Source: Leadbetterella sp964423865
GTDB lineage: Bacteria > Bacteroidota > Bacteroidia > Cytophagales > Spirosomataceae
NCBI GenBank assembly: GCA_964423865.1
Contig: CAYRGN010000017.1
Span: 1 to 64,000, forward strand
Length of the DNA: 64,000 nt
Direction: 5' to 3'
Notes under the pieces: generated by a model
Told to the model about the DNA's origin: nothing
Database searches by the model: none
Seen by the model: only the letters and a program-made list of their open reading frames with translations
Translations under genes and position numbers: made by a program
In this document: piece after piece, positions 43,771 through 52,766 of the stretch
How positions within the stretch are numbered: position 1 is the stretch's first letter
Layout: each line of letters opens with the position of its first letter

Positions 43771-46428
43771 TCAGCGCTGTTTCCCGTTTTTCTTTTCCGA
43801 AATTTCCTGGATCAGATCGGCCACCAGGCCCGTCCAGCCCGTTTGGTGTGAAGTGCCCAGTCCTTTGCCGTTGTCTCCGTGAAAATATTCATGGTAGAGA
43901 TAGAAGGGAGTGAAATTTTTGTCCTTATCAAAGAGCTCCACCCCTCCCTGGAAAGGTTTTTGCCCGTTTTTCTCCCGGAAAATATCGATCAGCCTCTCCG
44001 ATATCTGGAAAGCGGCTTCTTTGAGGGTCACAATTTCCCCGGAGTCGGTGGGGTATTCCACTTCGTAATGTTCCCCGTAATATTTTGAATATTTATGGAG
44101 GGAGTCAATGATCAGGTAATTCAGGGGAAACCATATCGGTCCGCGCCAGTTCGAATTCCCGCCCATGATAGACAGGTCTGATTCACCGGGCGTATACGAT
44201 ACGCTCAGCCGCTCTCCGTGCAGGTTAAAGTGATACGGGTGAGCCAGGTGGTATTTCGAAAGGGAGCGTATACCGTATTCGGAAAGGAATTCGGTTTCAT
44301 CGAAGAGGCGCCGGAATACCATTTTCATCCTATGCCCGCGCAGGAGAGACAGCAGGTGGGTTTCGCCTTTCCCGGGCTCATACCAGCGGGAGATCAGCGA
44401 GGCCAGGTCGGGCCGGTTGGCCAGGATCCAGTCGAGACGCCGCCGGAAATCCGGGAGCTTCTCCAGCATTTCATCGTCGATCACCTCTACCGCGCAAAGC
44501 GGAATCAGCCCCACCAGTGAACGGATCTTCAGGAAGAGCGTATGGTTATCGTGGGAAGAAATCTTATCGTAATAAAACTGGTCGTCTTCATCCCAAAGGC
44601 CCAGTCCTGACTTGTCCATGGGCGTGTTAATGGCCTCCGCGATGTGGAGGAAATGCTCAAAAAACTTGGAGGCCATGTCCTGGTAAGCCGGCCTTTCCAG
44701 CGCAATTTCCATGGCTATCCTCAGCATATTGAGGGTATAGATGGCCATCCAGCCGGTAGCATCGGCCTGCTGGAGTTTCACGCCGGGAATCTGCGCATTG
44801 CGGTCAAACACCCCAATGTTATCCAGGCCCAGGAAACCGCCTCCGAAGATATTGTTGCCGTCATCGTCTTTCTGGTTCACCCACCAGGTAAAATTCAGAA
44901 GGAGTTTATGAAAAACCCTTTCCAGGAAAACCACGTCGCCTTTCCCTCCGTTCATCCGTTTATCGTGTTCGTACACTTTCAGGGTAGCCCAGGCGTGTAC
45001 CGGCGGATTGACGTCGGAGAAATTCCATTCGTAAGCCGGAATTTGTCCGTTAGGATGCATATAATACTCCCTCAGTACTACCGAGAGTTGCCGTTTCGCG
45101 AAATCGGGGTCCACTTTGGCCAGGGTAACTGTATGGAAAGCCAGATCCCATGCCGCAAACCAGGGGTATTCCCATTTGTCGGGCATAGAAAGAATATTGG
45201 CCATATAGGCATGGTGCCAGGAGGCGTTGCGCTCGTAGTCCCGTCTACGGAATTCAAAGGGCATTTTCGGATCTCCTTTTAGCCATTGGTTGATGTTGTA
45301 GTAATAAAACTGCTTGGTCCACAACATTCCGGCGAAAGCCTGGCGCTGAATGGTACGAAGCTCCTTGTCTTTCACATCTTCCTGGAGGATTCCGTAAAAG
45401 TCTTCCGCGTCCTGTTTTCTTGCCTCAAAGATGGCCTCAAAATCTTCAAACGGGTTCTGGAGCGTGGTTTTATTCGTAAAGCGCAAGCAAATGCTCACCG
45501 ATCCTCCGGCCTTGACGGTCTTTTTATACCGGGCCCCCACCTTCGTACCGATCTTATTCGGATTCACCGCGTCTTTCTTGTCCCGGATCAGGTATTCATG
45601 AAAAGCATCTTTTACATAAGCCGTTTCGTTGGGCGTACCGAAAACCCGGGCATTATTGGTCATATTTTCCGTAAAGATCAGCTCATCGGCTTCTTTACAA
45701 TAGAGTTTCATCCGGTCGAAGTACTGGTGGTACACCTCTACCTGGCTGTTGGAAATGCCGGTCAGCATGGGTTTCTTTTCAAACTCCTTATAGCCCCATG
45801 ACCACGTATTTCTGAACCAGAGGGTGGGCAGCAGGGTCAGGGGAGCGCTTTTCCCACTGCGGTTATGGGCTGTGATACGGATGCAGATATCGTCTTTTTC
45901 CGCTTTGGCATATTCTATAAAAATATCGAAATATTCATTTTTATCAAAGATGCCCGTATCCACCAGCTCGTATTCCGCTTCGCGCCGTCCTCTTTTCCGG
46001 TTCTCGGCCTGAAGGGTTTCGTAAGGAAAAGTGGCTATGGGATACTTGTACAGCATCTTCATATACGAATGCGAGGGGGTGCTGTCCAGGTAATAATACA
46101 GCTCCTTCACGTCTTCGCCGTGGTTCCCTTCGTTGTTGGTCAGGCCGAATAACCTCTCCTTTAAAATCGGGTCTTTATGATTCCAGAAAGCGAATGCCAG
46201 GCAGATATGCTGCTTATTATCCGAAATTCCGCCTATGCCGTCTTCGCCCCAGCGGTATGCGCGGGAGCGGGAATGATCATGACTCACGTAATTCCAGGCG
46301 TCGCCGTTCTGACTGTAATCTTCTCTAACGGTTCCCCACTGACGTTCAGACAGGTAAGGCCCCCATTTCTTCCAACCTTTGTTGTCGTTCCGCTCCAAAA
46401 GCCTGTGCTTTTCCACGTTTGACATCAT
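43771..46428 (-). CDS. GH63-like glucosidase (mannosyl-oligosaccharide glucosidase-like)
   Basis: About 885 residues from the ATG at 46428 (MMSNVEKHRLLERND). Large (alpha/alpha)6-barrel-like protein with conserved stretches such as RLDWILANRPDLASL, MGGNSNWRGPIWFPLN and the HQTGWTGLVADLIQ end typical of the bacterial group related to GH63 alpha-glucosidases. No signal peptide, so probably cytoplasmic. Substrate is unknown; it may trim glucosylated compatible solutes or oligosaccharides. An open frame runs 54 bases upstream, but the -7 element (46470-46463) falls within that extension, favouring the 46428 start. Confidence 0.8.
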   Translation of the reverse strand: MMSNVEKHRLLERNDNKGWKKWGPYLSERQWGTVREDYSQNGDAWNYVSHDHSRSRAYRWGEDGIGGISDNKQHICLAFAFWNHKDPILKERLFGLTNNEGNHGEDVKELYYYLDSTPSHSYMKMLYKYPIATFPYETLQAENRKRGRREAEYELVDTGIFDKNEYFDIFIEYAKAEKDDICIRITAHNRSGKSAPLTLLPTLWFRNTWSWGYKEFEKKPMLTGISNSQVEVYHQYFDRMKLYCKEADELIFTENMTNNARVFGTPNETAYVKDAFHEYLIRDKKDAVNPNKIGTKVGARYKKTVKAGGSVSICLRFTNKTTLQNPFEDFEAIFEARKQDAEDFYGILQEDVKDKELRTIQRQAFAGMLWTKQFYYYNINQWLKGDPKMPFEFRRRDYERNASWHHAYMANILSMPDKWEYPWFAAWDLAFHTVTLAKVDPDFAKRQLSVVLREYYMHPNGQIPAYEWNFSDVNPPVHAWATLKVYEHDKRMNGGKGDVVFLERVFHKLLLNFTWWVNQKDDDGNNIFGGGFLGLDNIGVFDRNAQIPGVKLQQADATGWMAIYTLNMLRIAMEIALERPAYQDMASKFFEHFLHIAEAINTPMDKSGLGLWDEDDQFYYDKISSHDNHTLFLKIRSLVGLIPLCAVEVIDDEMLEKLPDFRRRLDWILANRPDLASLISRWYEPGKGETHLLSLLRGHRMKMVFRRLFDETEFLSEYGIRSLSKYHLAHPYHFNLHGERLSVSYTPGESDLSIMGGNSNWRGPIWFPLNYLIIDSLHKYSKYYGEHYEVEYPTDSGEIVTLKEAAFQISERLIDIFREKNGQKPFQGGVELFDKDKNFTPFYLYHEYFHGDNGKGLGTSHQTGWTGLVADLIQEISEKKNGKQR

Positions 46429-46462
46429 CTTTTCGTATTCCACTGCTTCTTGCTTAATGACA

Positions 46463-46470
46463 CAAAAATA
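46463..46470 (-). promoter_or_regulatory. Predicted -7 promoter element of the GH63-like gene
   Basis: Minus strand TATTTTTG, 34 bases before the chosen ATG at 46428. A TTTTG lies 30 bases upstream, farther than usual. Confidence 0.35.
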
Positions 46471-46493
46471 AACTACAGCCACTTAACCGGGCT

Positions 46494-47243
46494 TTAAAAA
46501 CAAAATGTTATTTCCCGTATATCAAATCTTTTTTTAGGAAAGGAGGACTCCACGATAAGCTGCCCCTCATCGGAAATGCCCCGGATAATCCCTCTGAACG
46601 TTTGATGATCTGAGCTATACGTTCTCTCTTCATCCTTTCCAAACAGCACCGAAAGATATGCCCCCCGGAGGTTTTCTCCTTCTTTTAAGCGGAGATAAAA
46701 ATGTTCCAGGTGTTCGCATACCCGTTCCGCCAGGGTATTCCGGTCTATGGCACATCCCTCCAACTCCAGGGAGGAGGCGTTAGGACTTCCAAAAGTATTC
46801 TGGCGGATATTGATGCCGATACCGACAACGGAAGCGCGCAATTTTGACTCTTTCACCGTATTTTCAATCAGTATCCCTCCCACTTTCCGGTCTCCTGCAA
46901 ACAAATCATTCGGCCACTTCACCCGGGCATGGGCCAGTCCGGCCGAATGCAGGGCTGCCACCACACCCAAAGCGGCACAAATACTGAGATCAAACTGCCG
47001 GGAAACCGGAAGAAAAGAAGTATCCAATAACACACTCATCATCAAATTCTTACCAGGCTCCCCTTCCCAGGTAGCACCCCGCTGTCCGCGCCCCCCGCTC
47101 TGGTAGTCTGTCACTACCAGGGTTCCGTCAGTAAACGCACCGTTTTGGCTTAATCCGGAAGCTACGTCATTGGTAGAATGACAATGTGGCAGATAAACCT
47201 GATTTTGACCGACAAATAAACTTTTGGGCTGAAGTTTGAGCAA
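46494..47243 (-). CDS. birA: Biotin--[acetyl-CoA-carboxylase] ligase
   Basis: 249 residues. Adenylates biotin and attaches it to the biotin carboxyl carrier protein. The biotin-binding loop GGRGQRG (within DYQSGGRGQRGATW) and the VKWPNDLFAGDRKVGGILIE block are intact. There is no N-terminal helix-turn-helix, so unlike E. coli BirA it is not a repressor (class I ligase). It is divergent from rsfS, about 70 bases apart. Convincing full-length gene. Confidence 0.94.
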   Translation of the reverse strand: MLKLQPKSLFVGQNQVYLPHCHSTNDVASGLSQNGAFTDGTLVVTDYQSGGRGQRGATWEGEPGKNLMMSVLLDTSFLPVSRQFDLSICAALGVVAALHSAGLAHARVKWPNDLFAGDRKVGGILIENTVKESKLRASVVGIGINIRQNTFGSPNASSLELEGCAIDRNTLAERVCEHLEHFYLRLKEGENLRGAYLSVLFGKDEERTYSSDHQTFRGIIRGISDEGQLIVESSFPKKRFDIREITFCF

Positions 47244-47315
47244 AATAAATTAATTTAGCGTTTTGAGTAAAGAGAGTTTGATTTCCGGCTCCAAAATTAA
47301 CAATTAAGATTTTGA

Positions 47316-47708
47316 ATGAAGAAAAAGTTTTCAAGTGAGGCATTATGTGATTTAATCATTAACGGAATACAGGAAAAAAAGGGAGCTGATATCGTTAAAC
47401 TGGATTTAAGAAAGGTTCCGGGCGCCATCACCGACTTTTTTATTATCTGCTCCGGCGGATCCGATACCCAGATCGGGGCAATTGCCGATTCTATTGATGA
47501 AGAGGTATACAAAGCCTCTCAAGAACTTCCCTGGCATAAAGAGGGTTTTTCCAATAAGGAGTGGATACTCCTGGATTACGTGAACGTGGTGGTTCATATT
47601 TTCAGGAAAGACCGTAGGGAGTTTTATGACCTGGAAAGCCTTTGGGGAGATGCTGTCTTCTCCTACTATGGCGATACGCTGGTACCCTCCCGGGTGCCTC
47701 TGCACTAA
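47316..47708 (+). CDS. rsfS: Ribosome silencing factor
   Basis: 130 residues of the RsfS/YbeB/Iojap family with the conserved IVKLDLRKVPGAITDFFIICSG and WILLDYVNVVVHIFRKDRREFYDLESLWGDA blocks. It binds ribosomal protein L14 and prevents subunit joining when nutrients are limiting. It is followed 31 bases later by ftsH, the usual arrangement in Bacteroidota, so both are probably cotranscribed up to the terminator at 49774. Divergent to birA. Confidence 0.96.
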   Translation: MKKKFSSEALCDLIINGIQEKKGADIVKLDLRKVPGAITDFFIICSGGSDTQIGAIADSIDEEVYKASQELPWHKEGFSNKEWILLDYVNVVVHIFRKDRREFYDLESLWGDAVFSYYGDTLVPSRVPLH

Positions 47709-47739
47709 AATATTCAATAAATTTAATTACGAATACATT

Positions 47740-49776
47740 ATGTCTGACGATAAAAATAAAAGCCAGCCTAATTCGCAACGAAAGAAAGTGAATCCCACCC
47801 CTCCCGGAGGTATGCAGGGGTGGATGGTAGCCACGCTGATCCTGGCCATTATCGGATTGCTTTTTTTCAATTCCAAAAGCGCGCTTCCTACCGTTCCTTA
47901 CAAAACTTTCGAGGAAATGGTACAAAACCAGGAAGTGGAAAGTCTAGCCATCGTGAAGGGCAAAAAACTGGTGGAAGTTTCCCTGAACCAGGAAGGACTC
48001 AATAACCCGGCCTACAAAAATAAACTGGGCAATACCAAGTTTTCCAAAGGCCCCCACCTGGAAGTGAATGTAATTTCGGACGACTCTTTTATGAACAGTT
48101 TTACAGCTTTTCTGAAAGAAAGCGACCTGCCCGAAGACTACAAAAACCGGCTTTATCCCGAATCGGTGGAGAGAAGCGACTATATGCAGATTTTCCTGTC
48201 CTTATTCCCCTGGCTTTTCCTGTTCGGTCTGATGTATTTCCTGATGAGCCGCATGTCTGGCGGCGGACCTGGAGGCGCGATATTCAATATCGGGAAATCC
48301 AAAGCGGCGCTCTTTGATGCCGACAACCGGGTGAAAATTACGTTCGCGGATGTAGCGGGACTGGACGAAGCCAAAGAAGAACTTACGGAGATCGTGGAGT
48401 TCCTGAAGAAGCCGAGCAAATACACGGACCTGGGAGGAAAAATTCCGAAAGGCGCTTTGCTTGTAGGCCCTCCGGGCACAGGAAAAACCCTGATGGCCAA
48501 GGCTGTAGCGGGAGAAGCCAGCGTACCTTTCTTCTCTCTTTCCGGATCTGATTTCGTAGAAATGTTTGTGGGAGTAGGTGCCGCACGGGTGCGTGACCTC
48601 TTCAAGCAGGCCAAAGAAAAGGCACCTTGTATTATCTTTATTGACGAGATTGACGCCGTAGGAAGAAGCCGTGGCAAGGGTGCCATGCCGGGCGGGAATG
48701 ACGAAAGGGAAAATACCCTGAACTCCCTGCTGGTAGAAATGGACGGTTTCGGCTCCGATACGGGCATCATCATCCTGGCCGCTACCAACCGCCCGGATGT
48801 ACTCGACGCCGCCCTGCTGAGACCCGGCCGTTTTGACCGCCAGATCTCGGTAGACGTACCCGATATTAACGGACGCGAAGCCATTTTTAAAGTACACCTC
48901 CGGCCTATCAAAGCGGCTTCGGAAGTAGATGCCAAAAAACTGGCCGCCCAAACTCCGGGTTTTGCCGGGGCAGAAATCGCCAACGTGTGTAACGAAGCCG
49001 CCCTGCTGGCCGCCAGAAGAGGTAAACAGCAGGTAGAAATGAAAGATTTCCAGGACGCTATCGACCGGGAAATCGGTGGTCTTGAAAAAAGAAACAAGCT
49101 GATTTCTCCGGAAGAGAAAGAAATTGTGGCCTACCACGAAGCCGGCCATGCCATCACCGGGTGGTTTCTGGAACACGCCAACCCCCTGGTGAAGGTGAGC
49201 ATAGTACCCCGCGGTATCGCCGCCCTGGGTTACGCCCAGTACCTGCCTAAAGAGCAGTACCTTTACCGTACAGAGCAGCTTTTTGATGAGATGTGTATGG
49301 CCCTGGGCGGACGGGCCGCGGAAGAAGTGGTTTTTGGTAAAATTTCCACTGGCGCACTGAGCGACCTCGAAAAGATTACCAAAATGGCCTACAGCATGGT
49401 CACTATCTACGGAATGAACGACAAGTTGGGACATATCTCTTACTACGACTCGAAAGGACAAAGCGAATATTCGTTCTCTAAGCCGTATTCGGAAAGTACC
49501 GCCAAGCTGATCGACGAAGAAGTGAAGAAGCTGATTGACCTGGCCTATTCTACTACCAAAGACCTGCTGCTTGAAAAGCGCCATGAACTGGATTTACTGG
49601 CCAAGGCCCTCCTGGAAAGGGAGATCATTTATCAGCACGACCTTGTAGAAATTATCGGGGAAAGACCTTTCGAAAAACCCACGGTATACCAGGAATTCCT
49701 GGACAAAAAAGAAGAAATCGTGGAGGTACCGCAAGAACCCGCACCGGGCGATACGCCGGTGGAGAAGGAAGCATAA
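47740..49776 (+). CDS. ftsH: ATP-dependent zinc metalloprotease FtsH
   Basis: 678 residues from the ATG at 47740, taken as start because it follows the stop of rsfS and gives the normal N-terminus; the open frame upstream is non-conserved and overlaps rsfS. Two membrane helices (about 28-43 and 149-169) flank a periplasmic loop. The AAA+ domain has Walker A GPPGTGKT (243-250), and the zinc site HEAGH is at 466-470. It degrades misfolded membrane and cytoplasmic proteins. The C-terminal tail is acidic and Pro-rich. It ends in a strong terminator. Confidence 0.97.
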   Translation: MSDDKNKSQPNSQRKKVNPTPPGGMQGWMVATLILAIIGLLFFNSKSALPTVPYKTFEEMVQNQEVESLAIVKGKKLVEVSLNQEGLNNPAYKNKLGNTKFSKGPHLEVNVISDDSFMNSFTAFLKESDLPEDYKNRLYPESVERSDYMQIFLSLFPWLFLFGLMYFLMSRMSGGGPGGAIFNIGKSKAALFDADNRVKITFADVAGLDEAKEELTEIVEFLKKPSKYTDLGGKIPKGALLVGPPGTGKTLMAKAVAGEASVPFFSLSGSDFVEMFVGVGAARVRDLFKQAKEKAPCIIFIDEIDAVGRSRGKGAMPGGNDERENTLNSLLVEMDGFGSDTGIIILAATNRPDVLDAALLRPGRFDRQISVDVPDINGREAIFKVHLRPIKAASEVDAKKLAAQTPGFAGAEIANVCNEAALLAARRGKQQVEMKDFQDAIDREIGGLEKRNKLISPEEKEIVAYHEAGHAITGWFLEHANPLVKVSIVPRGIAALGYAQYLPKEQYLYRTEQLFDEMCMALGGRAAEEVVFGKISTGALSDLEKITKMAYSMVTIYGMNDKLGHISYYDSKGQSEYSFSKPYSESTAKLIDEEVKKLIDLAYSTTKDLLLEKRHELDLLAKALLEREIIYQHDLVEIIGERPFEKPTVYQEFLDKKEEIVEVPQEPAPGDTPVEKEA

Positions 49777-49813
49777 ACAAAAAAGCCCGGGCGATCCGGG
49801 CTTTTTTGTTTAT
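49774..49813. terminator. Strong intrinsic terminator after ftsH
   Basis: Palindrome with A-tract, GCCCGG stem, small loop (GCGAT), CCGGGC and T-tract: AAAAAAGCCCGG and CCGGGCTTTTTT. The symmetric A and T tracts make it bidirectional, also ending the rhamnosidase transcript from the other side. Confidence 0.95.
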
Positions 49814-49862
49814 GATTAGATGGGAGGTTCTTTATCGATTCATTGCAGTTCTCGAGAACCGC

Positions 49863-52489
49863 TTAATAATTCGTAAATACATACGCCCCCGAAACCGCCT
49901 GGACCTCCTTATTATTTAATAATACCCCGTCTTTTTTCCAGCCCTTGTTCATAGGCAAACGTACCGTGGCGGTAGAATTGGCCGGAACGGTCACCCGCCA
50001 GACAATGCCTTTCTCATTTTTTTCCCAGGAAGACCGGATGGTGCCGTAGGGGCCGTCATGTTCAGCGCTGAAATGCTGCAGGCCTTCCATAAAACGGGGT
50101 TCCAAGATCACGTTTCGGAAACCGGGTGCGACAGGATCGGGTTTAATGCCCCCGGGCGCCTTAAATAGCCATGCACCGATTTCACCGAACATAATATGGT
50201 TCATGGAAATATCGGATTTGGCGTCAATTGGCCAGTTCTCGTAGAGGGTTGTGGCCCCGTTGACAATCCACCACCCCCATGAAGGGAAGGTACGGCGGCT
50301 GGCCAGGGCATACGCCAAATCTTCGTGACCGTTGTCGCTCAGGGCCTGAAGCAGGGCCTTGGTTCCCAGTAAACCCACGTCCAATTGGGTTCCGTCGGCT
50401 TTGACCCTTGTGGCCAGATTATCGGCCACTTTTTGCTTTAGCTCCTCCGGTACCAAACCCCAGAAAAGCGGCACGGCCAGCTCGGTTTGCAATCCGCTCC
50501 CATACAGGCCGGTTTTCTTGTTCAGGTATTTTTCATTGAACGCATTCCGGATTTTTTCGGCCAGGGCCGCGTATTTCCGGTGATCCGCATCGTACCCCAG
50601 CAGACGGGCCGCGTCGGCCAGTATCCGTGCGTCAGTATAATAGTACGCGGTAGAGGTCAGCTCCACCGGCGCTTTCGACTTCACCGGAATCCAGTCGCCC
50701 AGCCCCCAGGAGGTCAGGCCATCCGGATAACGTTCGTCGATATAATCCACATACCGCCTGATGTTTTCATAATTCTCCCGCAGAGGTTTGGTATCCCCGT
50801 AAAACAGGTAAAGGTTCCAGGGAATAATGGCGATGGTGCTGGTCCAGTCCGGGCCGTTCCCCCACTCGTAGCCCCAGCCGCCCGTGGGAATAATAGACGG
50901 CAAGACCCCGTTCGGCTGTTGTTCATCGCGGTGATCGGCCAGCCACTTTTCATAAACGGTGATGCCGTCAAAATTAAACAGGCCGGTTTCGCTGGCAATG
51001 TGGGCGTCGCCCGTCCACCCGTTTTTCTCCCGTTGGGGGCAGTCGGTGGGGTAGCCCACCAGGTTCGACAGATACGAATTATTGGTGGCCTCCCAGATGC
51101 GGTTGAGGATGTCGTCAGAAGATGTTATCCTCCCCACGGGTGCCACGTCGGAGTGGATGAAATGCCCGGTGAGATCGTGCACTTCCACCGGCCGGCTGGC
51201 GGTGACTTCCACGTATTGAAATCCTTTGTAGTTGAAGCGGGGCATGAAGGTTTCCCTGCCTGCTCCTTTCAGTATAAAAATATCGGTCTGGAAAGGGTCG
51301 CTGTCGTCTGTGGGCCGGTAATGCGCACAATATTCGACAGGTCCGGCCGGCCGTTATCGTACAGCCGCTCTGCATGCCGGAGGCGGACCTCCGTGCCTTC
51401 GGGGCCAGAAACGCTGATTTTACTGACGCCCGAGATGTTCCGGCCCAGGTCAAAGACGTAGACGGTATCGCTGAGTTTGTTCAGGCTTTTGACTTTTACT
51501 ACGTCCACGGCGCGGACGGGCCTCAATGCCTGGGCCACAATATTCAGTGACGGGGCCGACCTCAGGGTGGAGTTCTTCCATGCACTATCGTCAAATTCCG
51601 GCAGGTTCCATGTGGGAATTTCCTTGCGTGCGTCGTAATGTTCGGCGGTATAAATGCTGTTGAAGATCACCGGACTCAGAGCCGTCTTCCAGTTTCTGCC
51701 GGTAGACACAGTTTCCACCGAACCGTCTTCGTAGGTGATCCTCAGATCCATACAGAAAGTCGGCCGGTTCCGCCAGGGCGCCCGGTCAAAATACCATACG
51801 GCCGTAGACTGGTGATTGTACCAGCCGTTACCCAGCAGCACACCCACTGCATTTTTCCCTTCACGAAGTTCCTGCGTCACGTCGTGGGTGACATACAGGA
51901 TCCGCCGGTCGAAACGAGTATAATTCGGGTCCAGCACGTGGTCTCCGATCTTTGTGCCATTAATATACAATTCAAAGAGGCCACCGGCAGCAATATACGC
52001 CCGGGCGGACCTAATCTTCTTCCCCGTATCAAAACTATGTCGGAAATAGGGTGCTGGCTTCAGGTGGATGTCCGTACCATCACTGATCCAGGCCCCTTGC
52101 CAGTTGCCCGCCTCCATCAGTCCTGTTTCAAACGAAGTGATATCTGACATCGCCTTGCCACCATGCTGATCCCACACGGCCACTTTCCAGAAATAACGGG
52201 TGTAGGGTTGCAGGTTTTCCTTTGTATAGGCAATGAGGTGGGAGGGCGAACTGATTCTGCCGGTCGTCCCAACCTTTTCTCCGGCCACCGCCATAGAGTC
52301 TGCACCCAGCCACACCTGGTACGCCTTTTGGCCGGCGCCGATGCGGTCATCTTTCTGTTTCCAGGAAAGCCGGGGATGGGGCGTGTCTATGCCAAGAGGT
52401 GTGGTCAGGTGTTCTGCACGCAGGTCATATACCTGCGCCTCGGAAATAATTGCCGGAAAAAGAAAGAAGAGAAAAATGATACGGGCCAT
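49863..52489 (-). pseudogene. Alpha-L-rhamnosidase (GH78), interrupted by a -1 frameshift
   Basis: Encoded in two frames: the 5' part (52489-51269; signal peptide ending SEAQ, N-terminal beta domains with WKTALSPVIFNSIYTAEHYDAR) and the 3' part (about 51313-49863) with the (alpha/alpha)6 catalytic domain, including DCPQREKNGWTGDAH with the catalytic-acid region. One base added near 51311-51316, in a GGCCC run, joins them into about 875 residues with the expected joining sequence (ITGPTDDSDPFQTDIF). GH78 enzymes release L-rhamnose from plant or bacterial polysaccharides. It may be a true pseudogene or a sequencing error. No SusC/SusD pair is nearby. Confidence 0.85.
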
Positions 52490-52571
52490 AAGGTTGATTC
52501 ATGTTATGCATGTAAAAATGTGAATTAAACTTTTACCAGACAACAATTTCATAATTCCTTAACCTTAATTA

Positions 52572-52603
52572 TTTGGCAATCAGCCCACAATAGGTCAATT
52601 TTG
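52572..52603 (+). promoter_or_regulatory. Predicted promoter of the 27-aa mini-gene
   Basis: TTTG (52572-52575), 20 bases, CAATTTTG (52596-52603): one base from the -7 consensus with ideal spacing. The start codon follows 35 bases later. Confidence 0.55.
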
Positions 52604-52638
52604 TAATGTAAACATTTCACAACAAAACCAACAAGACA

Positions 52639-52722
52639 ATGGAAGATTATGCATTGCATCCTGAAGACTTCGATTTTCAGGACTTCGAAGAAACCGAGTA
52701 CGACCGGATCGACGAAAAGTAA
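52639..52722 (+). CDS. 27-residue acidic small protein (unknown)
   Basis: ATG at 52639 encodes MEDYALHPEDFDFQDFEE followed by nine more residues (TEYDRIDEK). Twelve of 27 residues are Asp or Glu, and five are aromatic (Phe or Tyr), with only Arg23 and Lys27 basic. It has no signal peptide or membrane segment. A promoter lies 35 bases upstream and an intrinsic terminator starts 6 bases after the stop, so it is a self-contained transcription unit between the rhamnosidase gene and mutS. It is too short for most gene callers. Function unknown; an acidic peptide of this kind might bind a basic protein or mimic nucleic acid, but that is speculation. Confidence 0.6.
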   Translation: MEDYALHPEDFDFQDFEETEYDRIDEK

Positions 52723-52727
52723 AACGA

Positions 52728-52758
52728 GTTAGATATCAAAAGTATCTAACTTTTTTTT
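52728..52758 (+). terminator. Intrinsic terminator of the mini-gene
   Basis: GTTAGATA (52728-52735), loop TCAAAAG, TATCTAAC (52743-52750), then eight T. An 8-bp perfect stem with T-tail on the plus strand; weaker in the other direction because the tail there is not T-rich. Confidence 0.9.
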
Positions 52759-52766
52759 ATCGCATT

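Noticed and set aside
48180..49584. Long antisense frames opposite ftsH (305 and 460 codons)
   Set aside because: They mirror the codon pattern of ftsH, whose AAA+ and zinc motifs are intact; no promoter or recognisable protein.
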